DNA from: Capniomyces stellatus
Taxonomy: Eukaryota > Kickxellomycota > Harpellomycetes > Harpellales > Legeriomycetaceae
NCBI GenBank assembly: GCA_001661515.1
Contig: LUVW01000008.1
Location: 67,232-131,231 of the forward strand
DNA length: 64,000 nt
Reading direction: 5' to 3'
The position numbers and the translations under genes were made by a program. The notes under the pieces were generated by a model. The model did not search any database, was not told the origin of the DNA, and worked only from the letters and a program-made list of their open reading frames with translations. This document shows, in pieces, positions 1-11,779 of the stretch (position 1 is its first letter; every line of letters begins with the position of its first letter).

Positions 1-3000
1 TTTTCCCAGCAGCATCAATCGACACACCGCCGTATGAGGTGAGAGACGACCTGTGGAGTTCGTACTTGTTGGACGGGAACTTTGCAACAAACTCGTGGAA
101 GAGCAGTACCATGTCACGTTCGTTTGGCGAGTATGCCAGGTTTCTTTGCAAAATGGAGCAGAACCCGTCAAGAATTGTTGGAGCGGAAATAGAGTTGGAC
201 ACCTTTACGTCGGATCGTGTCTCCAACATGCCAAATCTCTGGAGTGTTGACACTACTCTTACAACTATTGGGTCAGCCAGCGGCAGCTTCAGCAGCTCGG
301 AAACGCGCTCAGAAACACACTTCTGATCCGCACTCTCCGTTTTCAGTACAAACTTGCAAAAGTCGGATCCGTAGAGGAAAGTTGGGGCATTTCCTGTTGT
401 AAAAGCGCCCTCAATCGGCTTGTCGTCCAGGAAACCCAAACTAACAAAACTGCTCATCAGCTCCGAGTACCCCTGGAACCGCAGCGTGCCGCGGATCATT
501 GTTGACAGTTTGTTTAGGTTCAGCCCATACACGTCTGCGTAGGACAAACTGTCTCTGTTTGCTAAGCCTTCCAGCGAAAAGCCTAGAAACAGTGGTACTG
601 TTGGAAACTTTGACTTGAGCAAGTCTTTGCCCTCAATTTCCACAATCTTTCCATCCAGCTTGAACTTTGCCGAGTTCAGCCCAGCCGTAAGAACGCCTCT
701 TGGCGACCATGAAAACTTGTACCCCAACGGGTTGTTGCTGTTTTCTGGTGCCGGAAGCCCTCCACACCACGAACTAAACGACGTGATTTCGCCTCCTCTT
801 GACTTTACATCGTCAATAATCTTCATCGCGCTACAGTGGTCGATTCCTGGATCCAGTCCAATCTCATTCAGAATAGTCACACCCGCCCTCTTTGCCTCCT
901 TATCCAACTTCTCCATCTCTGGCGATATGTAGCTGGCCGTCACCATGTTCTTCAGGTTTTTAATTGCACTCTTGGCAAACACTGGGTGCAGTGGCGCAGG
1001 CAACATACTGATCACTATATCGCTTTTTGACACCAAATCATCCACCTGTGCCGTATTGCTTGCGTCCAAGTCCACTCTTGTTGTGTTTGGGAATAATGTT
1101 GCCAAATTGTTTGCCTCTTCGTAGTTGTTACTGGCTACTACCACATCAACGTTCTCCTGTCCGCTCAGGTACCGAACCAATGGCCCCGTAACTAGCCCTG
1201 ATCCCGCTATCAACGCCGACTTTCTAACTGGCGCTGTTGTAACCTTTATACCACTCGTGCTTTTCTTGTACTCCTCCAGCGAGGATGCCAAGTGCTCATG
1301 GTCTGGCAGCAACTTTCCGTTCTCTGTTATCAAAGACCTCTTGATTATTGTATCTTCAAAGTTGTTTTTCACCTAGATTTACCACCAATACACACCACCA
1401 ACATTCACTTTAGCCCAAATATAACTTACATTTACAAACACCGTATATTTACTATTCCTGTTTTCTCTACAGCAACAAAATCTCGCTTACCAAGTCTTTC
1501 AATGTTGGATAAAACAGATCTGCAAAGAATCTGCTCGCTTCTGAAGGAAGCTCTGTTGGCAAATTGTCTATTGACATTATTTGAACCCCTGGCTCGGATA
1601 TGCTATTTCATCATCCACAGTTCAATTATTATTGTCATTATTCATTGATCTAAATGAGCCAATCACTCCCTTCTCTTTACTTTACTACACTACAACTAAT
1701 TAAACCCAATACAATACAATCGTAAGCTAAGCCTTACTTTTCATGCTCAGTTCCTGTTATTGCGTCATAATAGAAAAATGGCTTATCAATCAACGATGCA
1801 TGCGATGTAAAATCAATACTCCCCTAATATACGCAATTGTAAATATAAATTACTTTTTTTTTAAACCTTAAACAAATTAAACACCAATTTTTATTTTTGC
1901 AATCTACAGCCACCACTACCACTACATTCTCACAAAACCGCCCTCCTATTCCCATTTTTATGCTATTTTTATGATATTTACTTACATTGATGTCACAGCT
2001 AATGTCTGCTATGCTCAGCATTCTGTATTTATTCTTAGGGTCCATCTGAATTGCCTTCATTTGCTCTTTTGTCAGCAGCTTTGGGCTCTTGGGATCCCAG
2101 TATATTCCATTCGCCAACATCGTTGTGTATGGCGCTATGGATTTGTGGAAGTTTGACTCGTATCTCTCGGGGTGCTCTCTGTACTCGTTTCGGTCATACC
2201 CACCTCCCTCTTTTCTTACCGCATAGTCCTTTGCGTTTACTTTAACTCCATATATTTTGCTCAACGACTCTGACTTTCCTTTAAATCCCTTCACTAAATC
2301 CTCCAGCTGGTCTACCTCTACATACTCGTGTGGCAAACACTCGAATATATCTTGAACTCCCTAATATTCATCCACATTTATTTCTTACTATTTTTGTTCC
2401 TTTTTTTTTTTTATCATCATATCCATTTAATCGAGTTTTTCAAAAAAGCAAACTTGGAAAAAAGTGGAAGGAAAAAAAAAACTTAAAATCCACCACATAT
2501 CCTCATCCATTCACAACCACTCTTTCATACTTACATGAGCAACATTCCCTGATCCGGTTATCGTAAAAACCATTGGTCCAAACTCTTTAGGTATTCCATA
2601 CTCCTTGATCTTATTTCCTACTTCCTCAAAGTGCGACTTTACCACATTCAGCGAAGGGTAGATATGTGCCAACCCGATATTCTATCAAACCACCACGTTC
2701 AAATCATCATAATTCAATATTTAAACTTCCACACTCAAACTCCCCCCCCCCCCCATCCCACCCCCAATAAACCAAACTTTATTAATCTAAACCTCCAACA
2801 AATCAATACAATACCCAATTCAACTCTATTTTAATCCTCTTTGAACCCTTACAATTAACGGCGAGTTGTATCCCATTGCCAGCATACGCTGGCCCAGCCC
2901 ATGTATTCCATCTATGATGCCTGCATGTCCAGCAAACTTCCCAAACATCACAAGTCTCTTTTGTGTCTCTGGATCTCTTATCAGCTCATAATCCAGCAAT

Positions 3001-3801
3001 CTGATGTTCTATTATTCATATGCATCAATTATCGTTACTCTCTACTCTCTCTACTCTCTCCACCCTCTTTTCCCTTTTAACTTATCCACCATTCACTTTC
3101 ACATCTGTTCCCAAGTTCCTACCCGCTTTTATTTGACTCCTCTTACCTTGTCCAACATTGCTTGAAGAAGCCCTCGGTTATACGCTTGGCCTTTATGCGT
3201 GTGCGAAAACATCACATATGTTTTATTTGGAATCAGCTTGTTTATTGGCACCTCCTTGATCCCAACAATCACATCAGCAACGCCAAGGTTTTCTGATATA
3301 ATTGCTCCCGCCTAATAATCAGCCATACGTTTTTTCACCCCTTTTGTGTTAGCCAATATTCTTGTAACCAAAGACTTGGCCATACATTTTACTTTTTTTA
3401 TATAATAATAAACTTTTTTTCATCTCGCAGTCTTCACAATTATTCAATTCAATAAAGTATATCCCCATTACCTTTTTAAACGAAGTGTCATTGTATACAC
3501 GGTTGTTTGAAGGCTGGATATACACCTTGGCTCCTGTTTCTTCTATCAGCTTTGAAACATGGCTTGGCGTTAACGCAACTCTTCTTTCCCAAATGTTCTT
3601 GTCCTCTCTCCTAATCCCCAATGACAGCACCTTTTTTTTGTTGAACAATGAGAACTCCCTTTTACTTATCTTCAGCACTGTTTCTCCACTGCTTGCTTTT
3701 GTTTTAATCAACGAAATATTGGCTGTGTTCCGGATAATCGCGAGCCCAACCCTTTTGCTGCCTGCCCTCCTGGTATTTGATAAACTTGACTGAAGAATCA
3801 T
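1..3801 (-). CDS. AASS: Bifunctional lysine-ketoglutarate reductase / saccharopine dehydrogenase (alpha-aminoadipic semialdehyde synthase), 3' end outside window
   Basis: In animals and plants this fused enzyme condenses lysine with 2-oxoglutarate to saccharopine (N-terminal LKR domain), then oxidises it to aminoadipate semialdehyde and glutamate (C-terminal SDH domain). Exons read by hand on the minus strand: 3801-3472, 3311-3147, 3008-2853, 2681-2535, 2360-1986, 1823-1738, 1602-1491, 1372-<1. All junctions keep frame and have GT-AG ends. About 914 residues are visible; animal AASS is about 926, so roughly the last 80-100 are probably missing. LKR signatures include LGIRREDKNIWERRVALTP (residues about 66-84), AGAII, FSHTHKGQ, GKFAGHAGIIDGIHGLG, GSGNVAH and ADISCDINGSIDF. 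SDH signatures include SIDNLPTELP, GSGLVTGPLVRYL, NEIGLDPGIDH and SWCGGLPAP. The first 40 residues have many Arg/Lys/Ser and no Asp/Glu before residue 40, which fits a mitochondrial presequence. In most fungi Lys1 and Lys9 are separate biosynthetic proteins, so the fusion is notable. Confidence 0.93.
2742..2754 (-). repeat. C-run (G-tract in the sense of the AASS pre-mRNA)
   Basis: Thirteen consecutive C on the + strand lie in AASS intron 3 (2682-2852). In transcript orientation this is a G-tract. It is one of three G-tracts in introns of this otherwise AT-rich window. Confidence 0.8.
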
Positions 3802-6527
3802 GGTTATCAGCTTTTCTTTTGTGTTTGTATCAAGCTATTTCACGGATGTGATGATGGCGGTACGCTTTTTGCTATTTATGTTATATTTTAGTCTAGTAGG
3901 TTCGCTTTTCTTTTATCTTTATCTACTATTTCCGCACTTTAAGTTGCGTTTCGGCTTCCTGTTTTTCTTTCTTCTTATTTAATATAGCCTGGTATAATTG
4001 GTTTGGCCTAAACTGGTCTTGGAATTATGAAAACCCTGCAATAGTGTCTGTTCTTTAATTATTTCTGCAATGTGGAATAAACAGGCGTGGGTCTGTAAAG
4101 AGAAGGGAAAACTGCTGATATTTATACTGCGTGTAATTTAAAACAGCTTTTCCTCGCTATTTGTGTACTCCCTGAACTTCAATCCTGTTATTGTGCCTCC
4201 GTTGCCTTTTTTTTTTTACTCCTTATTTCCAACACGTAGTTTTTTTACGTATAAAGCTGCTACTACGAACAAACAAAACAAAAATCAATGTAAAAAAATG
4301 GTAATCAAATTATCTATTAAATGTGTTTTCTAGACAATTGGCTTGGCTGACAAGTAAAATAAATTTTCTGTGCCTTTTTTTTTATTCTTAGAATAGTCAA
4401 GTGATAAATTGACCACTGGTTTTTCGCAACAATGATTCTACTCTGTCTATTTTTGTTGATATCTTCTCTCTACTCTATTATTTTCTTCTATATACTGTTC
4501 TTTCTTATAACTCTGCTTGGTTTAGTGTGTATCTTATACTCGTCTTTTTTTTTTGTCTGCTATATCCAATGTTTTGAAATTTGAGAGAATTGATGCTTCT
4601 ATTTATACTTTTCTGATTTTTTTTTCCATTTCAATAAAATAAACAAACTAATTTCAATATAAAAGCTAGCTAAATTCAATTCAGTATTTATTTTTTTGAA
4701 AACGCCTAATTATTTTAGCCATAAATACACAAATGAAATGCACATACCACCACCACTGTCTTCCAAACATCCAAACATCCCACCATTTTCAATTTGATTT
4801 GCTCAACGTAAAATCTCGACATTAATTATTAGCAATCTGTCTCTTGATTTTTTTCTTTGCTTTTTCTCACAAAATCAAAATCAAAATAAATAGAATACAA
4901 TAAATACAATAAAACAATTTCAATTCCATTAGTATCAAAAATATAGCCCCATTACGTTAGCTTTTTGATAATTGCGTTCATCCAACATTCATAACGTTTG
5001 TTACTACTTTCCCCCTATTTTTTTTTACTTTGTTTCAATCTCATTTATCATCACTTTACTAATTGGCAAAACTGAATTACTAAATTCCCATTTAAAAATC
5101 AGTACTAAATAAGACAAATCCTGCACATCATCGTCTATTCTCTTACTCTTCGTTTGATCATATTATTTTAAATATCTTTTTTTTGCTTTAATTCGGGTTT
5201 CTATTTTCATTCAACTAGCTGAACTGGTTTTCTTTTTCATTGTTACTGTTGCTATTACTATGTAGTGCTTTGGTAAGAATGCTGTCCTTTCCCAGGCTTG
5301 TTATAACCTTGATTTCCGTTAAACACCATTTTCAAAAATTTCAAGTTCCAGTTATTATCTTTTTATTTTTTTTGCCTATGACGTAAATTCAGCTGAGCAG
5401 TTTCAGATCATATGGACGTCTTGGGTTATGGTAGTTTAAATTTGATATCAGGACCTCACATCACTTTACAAAAAAAAAATTTTAGCCCTGCATCGAACAA
5501 TAAACATTAATGCTTCTGCTTTCCCTTACTCGACTAATTTGTCTAGCTTTTTTTTTTCCTGTGAATAAAGGTGATGTGTATTTTTAATGTTCAATTCCAA
5601 AAGTATGATAAAAGGCTATTTTTTGTTTTAATTGTTTTAATTGTAGATACATTTAATTTCAGGTCAGCTCCTGGTGATTTCAACTATATGCCAACATGGT
5701 CTTTCCAACATAATACTCGCACTGTACTGGACTTGATCTTGTTTAGAGCAAGTAATAATGATATTTGCACATATAAAGTATACGGATTTACGCTATCGAG
5801 GTCTAGAAATATATGCTACAATTATGAAAGTCAAAATAAAACTCTTTAAAAACAATCGTGCCTTTTTAATAAGCTGCACACCAATTCCATCAACTTTATC
5901 AACTCCACCAATTCCGTCGACTTTTTTTTATTGAAATTTGTATTAAAATCTTTGTTACTTTGCTACTTTGCAAGCCCTTTTATCAGCTCGATTTGAAATA
6001 ATAATAAAAAAGGAAAAAACGGTTATTTCCAACTAATAAAGAGAAGAATAATAATGTGAGTTTGAACCAAAACACCGTGTAACCTCAAGTGAAAACTTTT
6101 GACCTGACAGCGGCTTGAATGTCAGAGTTATTCATAATGAGTCATTAAGAACATTTGTTTTATGTACGAAACTTTGTATTTACTATTTTGTTTATTAGTG
6201 AAGTCGCGCTTTTATTTATTGCGCATGGCTCAATTGGCTCTATTTAAATATTTTAGTAAAACATATTCCAATTTAAACTCCTTAATCGTTACCACTACGG
6301 TTACAAATAATCAGTCCAAGTGTATGAACATATCAGCTAAAACATTAATGCTAGTATAAAATAAAATAAAATAAAATAAAAAGTAAAAGGAGTATTTCCC
6401 CCCCAATTGTTCGAGTTTCGAGTTTTGGGTTTCGGGACACCATACTCAAAGCATGCTATTATAAAAACAACCAAGGGGTTCCGTTTTAATGAAAAATAAA
6501 CGTAGAAATGAGATAAAGGGCAGCATC
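3802..6527. other. Intergenic, AT-rich; no convincing gene
   Basis: About 2.7 kb between the divergent start of AASS and the 3' end of the RING gene. It is rich in T- and A-runs with frequent stops in all frames. The only reading frame that stands out is 5574-5849 (+), listed separately. No tRNA or repeat array was recognised. Confidence 0.6.
5574..5849 (+). other. Small reading frame with a GDFN motif; possible retroelement endonuclease relic
   Basis: About 91 codons from ATG. The translation contains APGDFNYMPTW and, shortly after, RTVLDLILF. GDFN is the conserved Mg-binding motif of the endonuclease/exonuclease/phosphatase fold in non-LTR retrotransposons, where a later [ID]-[DY]-[LY]-I motif also occurs. 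Here the two lie only about 16 residues apart, which could result from an internal deletion of a dead element. No reverse transcriptase, poly-A tail or target-site duplication was found around it. A chance ORF is equally possible. Confidence 0.2.
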
Positions 6528-8081
6528 TTATTTGTAAACTCTCAACGTGCCATACTCCTGCTTAAGTGAGTTTATCGAGTTATTCGAGTAATGGTTGAAA
6601 TCTCTCATGTTTCCATTTTTAATTACGGGGCCCAAAACTTTAATTGATTGCCTTTTTTTGCCGATATTTTTATTTCCCCTGTTTTTCTCTGACTCTGCAT
6701 TGCTTTCCAAATACAAATACCTTTTACTCTTCTGCAAGCCCGAGAATACCACAGCTTTTATTCTGTCGACGTAGCTTGAGGGTTCTGATCTACTGAGCTC
6801 ACTTCTTAGCGGAATATCATCAAAGTCACAATCGTGCCGGCCCTTGCTTAGCTCGATAATATCTTTTGTGTCATAATTACACACGGGGCAGAGCGAAGAC
6901 TTTGTTAGCAGCCATGGATCAATGCACTCCAAGTGGAAGCTGTGGCCGCATGGAAGTGTTCTTACTTTAGCTCCAACCACAAAGTCGTCTATGCACACTG
7001 AACACATCGCCATGTTTCTGAACCCAAAGAGTGCTTTAGATTTGGTATTAACCCTTGTGGGAGTTTTGAAAACTATTTTACTTTTGTAGCCACCATCACC
7101 CTCAACCATAAGGCCAATATCCTCGCTCGTCAATGTATTTTTTTTAAAATATTTTAAAGCAAAATGAGGCAGCGTGGTGTTTGTCTCCCTACTTTTTGTC
7201 TTAACTAAACACATTCCACAGTCGTCCGACTCCATTTTGAACTTGTGCTTGGCGTAGATGTATACTATAAAACACCACCAGTAGAAGCAAAATACAACAA
7301 AGTAAAAGTAAGAACAAAATACAACAAAGCAAAAGCAAAAGCAAAGTAGAATGCAACAAAGCAAAGTCGAAAATAATGCGACAAACAAGGGCGAGTATAT
7401 ACAATCTGTGAATATAATCAGGTGCTGGGATAAGCTACTATTCTTACTCATTACTCCAATTCCAAACGCCATAGTCCCAAACATTAGTATCAGTATTACC
7501 TGCAACTGTGTAAATAGCGAGTATTTGTCAGGCGGAAACGTTATAAATACAGCCTTGCTGGCTCTAAGTTCAGGATCAAAGCTGTTTCCCACCAACAAAT
7601 CAGAAACTTGGCGGCGCAATAGCGACCCCGATTCGCTACTCATCAAGTAAATTGGGATTTTGACTTTTTCTTTCCCAACTTCATCTGCAATACTGTTTTT
7701 GAGGTCCTGCAAACTCTTTGATGTTATGTTGTACACCAGTATTCCCTTGGACTCATCCAGCTTTGCTTGTTTGATCATCAGCGCAAACTTGCAGACATTC
7801 AAGGAAATCAACGATATTTTGTCATAGTCGTTTTGAAAGTAGCCTTTATCCCGCTGTGTAGGAATGCAATTAGGAGGACTGTTCAGGTTGTATACTATAC
7901 CACGCGTTTCTGTCAGCTTTGAGCTTGGCAGCCTTTCTACTGTGTTTTTTTCCGAGCTATACATTACTGAAGAGTCCAGCTCTACTATTTTATTTTCTAC
8001 TATAACTATTACATCCTTTCTAATCTCAAACCCCGCGACAACAAGCGCTGTAAAAATAAAGAGTCCGGATAATTTCTTCAT
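6528..8081 (-). CDS. PA-TM-RING E3 ubiquitin ligase (RNF13/GRAIL-like)
   Basis: 517 codons as an open frame, starting at ATG 8081. It shows an N-terminal signal peptide (residues about 1-17, MKKLSGLFIFTALVVAG) and a lumenal protease-associated domain (about 85-175; NVCKFALMIKQA, GILVYN, IPIYLMSS). A membrane helix follows (about 190-210; LQVILILMFGTMAFGIGVM). The C-terminal RING-H2 is complete at about 355-398: CSVC, then 14 residues, CGH, SFH, LEC, 11 residues, CPVC. Such proteins ubiquitinate membrane cargo at endosomes or vacuoles. A Cys/Phe-rich stretch at about 228-273 is encoded by a pyrimidine-rich block, 7402-7265 on the minus strand. That block starts GTATAT and ends TATAG, and its 138 nt removal preserves frame, so it may be an unspliced intron; the protein would then be 471 residues. 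Confidence 0.85.
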   Translation of the reverse strand: MKKLSGLFIFTALVVAGFEIRKDVIVIVENKIVELDSSVMYSSEKNTVERLPSSKLTETRGIVYNLNSPPNCIPTQRDKGYFQNDYDKISLISLNVCKFALMIKQAKLDESKGILVYNITSKSLQDLKNSIADEVGKEKVKIPIYLMSSESGSLLRRQVSDLLVGNSFDPELRASKAVFITFPPDKYSLFTQLQVILILMFGTMAFGIGVMSKNSSLSQHLIIFTDCIYSPLFVALFSTLLCCILLCFCFCFVVFCSYFYFVVFCFYWWCFIVYIYAKHKFKMESDDCGMCLVKTKSRETNTTLPHFALKYFKKNTLTSEDIGLMVEGDGGYKSKIVFKTPTRVNTKSKALFGFRNMAMCSVCIDDFVVGAKVRTLPCGHSFHLECIDPWLLTKSSLCPVCNYDTKDIIELSKGRHDCDFDDIPLRSELSRSEPSSYVDRIKAVVFSGLQKSKRYLYLESNAESEKNRGNKNIGKKRQSIKVLGPVIKNGNMRDFNHYSNNSINSLKQEYGTLRVYK

Positions 8082-9474
8082 TTTACCAACAAGGCCCCTA
8101 TTCTCCAGGCTACAACACTCAATTAATAGTTATTTGGGTAGATATTATCTCTTTAAAATGGTATTTATCACATATACTTAATACCATGCTGAGTTAGGCT
8201 GGTGTTTATGCTTTATATATTGTTATTGTTTCTGCTATTCTTGTCATTTCTATTATCGTCATTTTTATTCCTGTCATTTCTATTATTGCCATTTACGTTG
8301 TTAGTTTTACATGCTGTATTTGTATTAAATGCCCAAGACTTAGTAATTTTCAACACTCTATATTGAATACTTTATTCAATATGATTGCTTTGATGCTTTG
8401 ATGCTTTGTCACTTGAAACCACTTTAAAAAAAAAACAAAAACAAAAACAAAATAGATAGCGCAGGTTATCATCTCCTACAATCTATCAATATACATTTTA
8501 TCAGTTATCAAGGTACCTACACCACAATACTCCGTGGTGAGCATTTTAAGCTAATACCTTGGTTTTGCTCAACTTGCCCGGATAATTTCACCACTCATTT
8601 TCTTACTAATATATAACATGATTTCTTTTTTTGCTCTGGACCATTTATTGAGACTGGAGAACAATATACCTTTCAGTTTTACAAGCATATGTTGCCGAGC
8701 TATTGGATTCATAATCACTATTACATACCATAATGGAGTTTGCAGCATACTACTTTGGCGCACTGATAATCAGCCAAGTACATTCAAACATAAATATGAA
8801 TGTAAACCATATTTCTCAGGAATAGTCACTGACCTGAGAACCATTAAAAGTAAACTAATGACACTTTTATTACGCGGAGAGTAATTGAGAAAGAGAGAAT
8901 GAGTGGGGTGCGGGAAGTGGGGAGAGGGAAGAGAGAGAGTGTGTGTATATTACTTTTACAAAAGTACTGCACATTACCTAATCTACTAGCCTAACGAGTA
9001 CTCGGTTGAGCTCTAAGCAATGTTTACAAACCATCAGGATTAAGCTCAAATATGCTGGCAAAGAAACCTGAACTAACAGGAGAGCTGTCGATAAAAGTAT
9101 TTATTCTAGTTATTGAAAGGTGCTAGGCCAATCACAATGAGGACGTTATTTACTGATCCAAAACAATCATTCAAGCAGAATAATGCGGTGTTTAAATCAA
9201 CAATGGTATATAGAAAAAAAATAGAGTTTTGTTTCAACAATAACAATAAACTTTTTTTTTAATAAAACAAAAGATATAGGTTTAAGACACAATATCAGTT
9301 TAAAGATCTTAATTGAAGAGAGATAGATAGTGTTGGAAAAAAAAACTGTAAAACCACGTCTTCTGAACGATCCAGTTTAATAACAATTACTTGTACTTTA
9401 TCCTAGAAATAAAAAACCAATCAGTAATACACAATCATTTGCTGGAAATTGCAAAGCAAAACGATACATTAATC
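8082..9474. other. Intergenic, probable promoter region of two divergent genes
   Basis: 1.4 kb between the starts of the RING gene (-) and the cytochrome b5 reductase gene (+). It holds an imperfect pyrimidine repeat at about 8225-8295, with variants of TGTCATTTCTATTAT, and an A-run at about 8425-8452. A G/A-rich block lies at 8886-8945. No coding exon is convincing. Confidence 0.55.
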
Positions 9475-10681
9475 ATGAACAGCGTGACAAGACATAGGGT
9501 AAGACGGAAAAGGTGTTTATAATTGTCAACCGAGATACCCTTATTGAAACAGATGGTGTGCTCTTGCACAGTTTTTATTTTTTGAAATAAAAATAGTGTG
9601 TGTGAATGAATCTGGTTTAAGTTGTCGCAACACTACTTTGAATTAAACAGCAAATTAACGGGCTTTTTTTTGTTGCTAAATAGAGTTTGTTGACTGCCGT
9701 ACGAAACTTTTCTGCTGCAACCAAAGTCAATTATTACTGTAAGAATCTACAAAGCAACAGCAATAAACAGTCCTTGTGTTTTGTTTACTAAATTGCAGTA
9801 AATTGCGAGCATAAGCAGATAAAATATTTAAAGTGTTTTTGGCTAATCATTACTTTTTCTTCTTTTTTTTTGCATCCGACTGTATATATATAGCTAGCAA
9901 GAAAAATGCACTTGATCCAAAAAAATTTATTCCATTCAAATTGACCGAGACTAAGGTTATTAGCCCAGACACTCGGAGATTTAGATTCAAGTTAAACGAT
10001 GATCAAGTTACAGGATTGTCAGCTTGTTCAAGCATAGTGGTCCAAGTTCCAGCTTCTGGAAAGGACGGGGAAACTGCCAGGCGTGCATACACGCCCACTT
10101 CAGAGGAGTTGGAAAAGGGGTATTTTGATTTGGTTATCAAAAAGTATCCTAGCGGCGTGGTTTCATCACATATCTTCAATTTAAAAGTTGGGGATTCGCT
10201 TATGGTCAAGGGGCCCATTTTCAAGTACCAATACCTGGCCAACTCCAAGAAAGAGATAGGGATGGTTGCAGGCGGCACAGGAATCACGCCGATGCTCCAG
10301 CTGATACGCAAAGTGTTGGGAAACCCTGAGGATAAAACAAAATTGAGGCTGCTGTTTGCAAACAAAACAGTCTCTGATATATTGTTGCGAGATCAGCTGG
10401 ATAAATATGTCAAAGACCATCCTGAAAGACTGACAGTAACCTACGTGATAGAAAAGCCCGTTGATGGGTGGACCGGCGAAACCGGTTACGTCAGCTTGGA
10501 AATGTTGAAGAAGTACATGCCAGATCCTAAACTGGGAGACAACACAATGATGTTTGTATGCGGGCCACCAGGGTTTGTAAACATGCTATCTGGAGCAAAA
10601 ATATCAAAAGCTGACCAAGGCCCGCTCACAGGTCTCTTCAAAGAGGCTGGATATACCGAAAGCAACGTTTACAAGATCTAG
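9475..10681 (+). CDS. NADH-cytochrome b5 reductase, mitochondrial type (Mcr1-like)
   Basis: The FAD enzyme passes electrons from NADH to cytochrome b5; Mcr1-type enzymes sit in the mitochondrial outer membrane or intermembrane space. Exons: 9475-9498, 9684-9738, 9894-10681, all GT-AG and frame-preserving, giving 288 residues. The two small 5' exons add MNSVTRHRSLLTAVRNFSAA, an Arg/Ser-rich leader with no acidic residue, as expected for mitochondrial import. FAD-binding motif RAYTP is at about residue 93. NADH motifs are GGTGITPMLQ and CGPPG. The tail QGPLTGLFKEAGYTESNVYK resembles Mcr1. Lactate-type or nitrate reductase flavodomains are less likely because there is no heme domain. It converges on the PFK-2 gene; a diverged paralogue lies about 2.8 kb away on the other strand. 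Confidence 0.92.
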
Positions 10682-11070
10682 TGAATTTTAAGCATCATAT
10701 AACACCCATATATATTCTTACTGTAGCGAGTTGCATCCGCATTTTTTAATTTTTAACTTTTAAGAATGACAAATAGCAATAACAATTGGTATTGAAAGCA
10801 ATACAATAATGTAAAAAGAAGAAAGTATAAACCACAACCAGCAACTAAGAACAACAACCAACAGTCAAGCTTGGTATAATTCAGATATTCCTGTCCAAAT
10901 TGAAAAAAGAAAAAAAGAAAAAAGAGTAAAGACAAAGCTAGTCAATCGATAAAAAAGTGAAATAATGATTATAATGGGGGGGGGGGGGGNNNNNNNNNNN
11001 NTTGGGGGGGGGGGGGGTTGTTAAAATAACACCAATAGTAATAACAAAAGGGTTTGAGAATATCGCTATA
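10682..11070. other. Convergent intergenic spacer with G-run gap
   Basis: 389 bp between the stop codons of two convergent genes. It contains a G-run (10976-10989), twelve N, then TT and another G-run to 11017. No gene seen. Confidence 0.6.
10976..11017 (+). repeat. G homopolymer flanking an assembly gap
   Basis: Fourteen G, twelve N, TT, fourteen G. The surrounding DNA is AT-rich. It may be a true G-tract that blocked sequencing or a poly-G read artefact at a join. Confidence 0.8.
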
Positions 11071-11746
11071 TCAGCAGTCCAGTGGAATTTTTCTTTCTTT
11101 ACAGCCATATGCAGTAGGTGTGAGTTCTACAAATACTGAGCGGGGGAACGAAAGACTGGGCACAACCCGCCTTGGGATGGTTCTAGGCGCAAAGTAGGCA
11201 TATAGACACCTCAACACCGATTCTGGAGCAATAACTAATATGTCGTCTTTCACTCGCTCCAAGTTTAAAATAATGGCCTCCAATCTCATCGATAAGTCGT
11301 AGTAAGACTAGACACAGTGTAAAGTATAGCATATCATAGCACACTGTTATTAGATCAAGACCCGATATAAAGTCAAAAATAAATAAATATATATAGGAAT
11401 TGGCTCAATAATTAAATAAGTAAATATGAATCGCAATGAGGTTACCTCTGCTCTTGGGTATCGGTGGTAGTAAGGGTCAAGGATATACTTTTCATATTCC
11501 TCGGGATAACTTTCCATAATCTCTTTCTGGCTCATTCCCGACACTATTCCCTCTTCTCTTCCTCTCAGCATCATCCTTCTTCGGACAAGAACATCTTCTT
11601 CCTTCACAAACGGGTCTGCAGTTTGGAAACATTTGACCTGGGCAGACGACCAAACCCTTAAAAGAAGTTTCTATTTGATTTAATACATACACAAACACAT
11701 GCACAAACATAAACACACAACGATATAGTTAAATCCATTAACAACT

Positions 11747-11779
<33 letters not shown>

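Noticed and set aside
6061..6080. Minus-strand GGTTCAAAC resembling a tRNA T loop
   Set aside because: No pairing T stem and no D or anticodon arm nearby.
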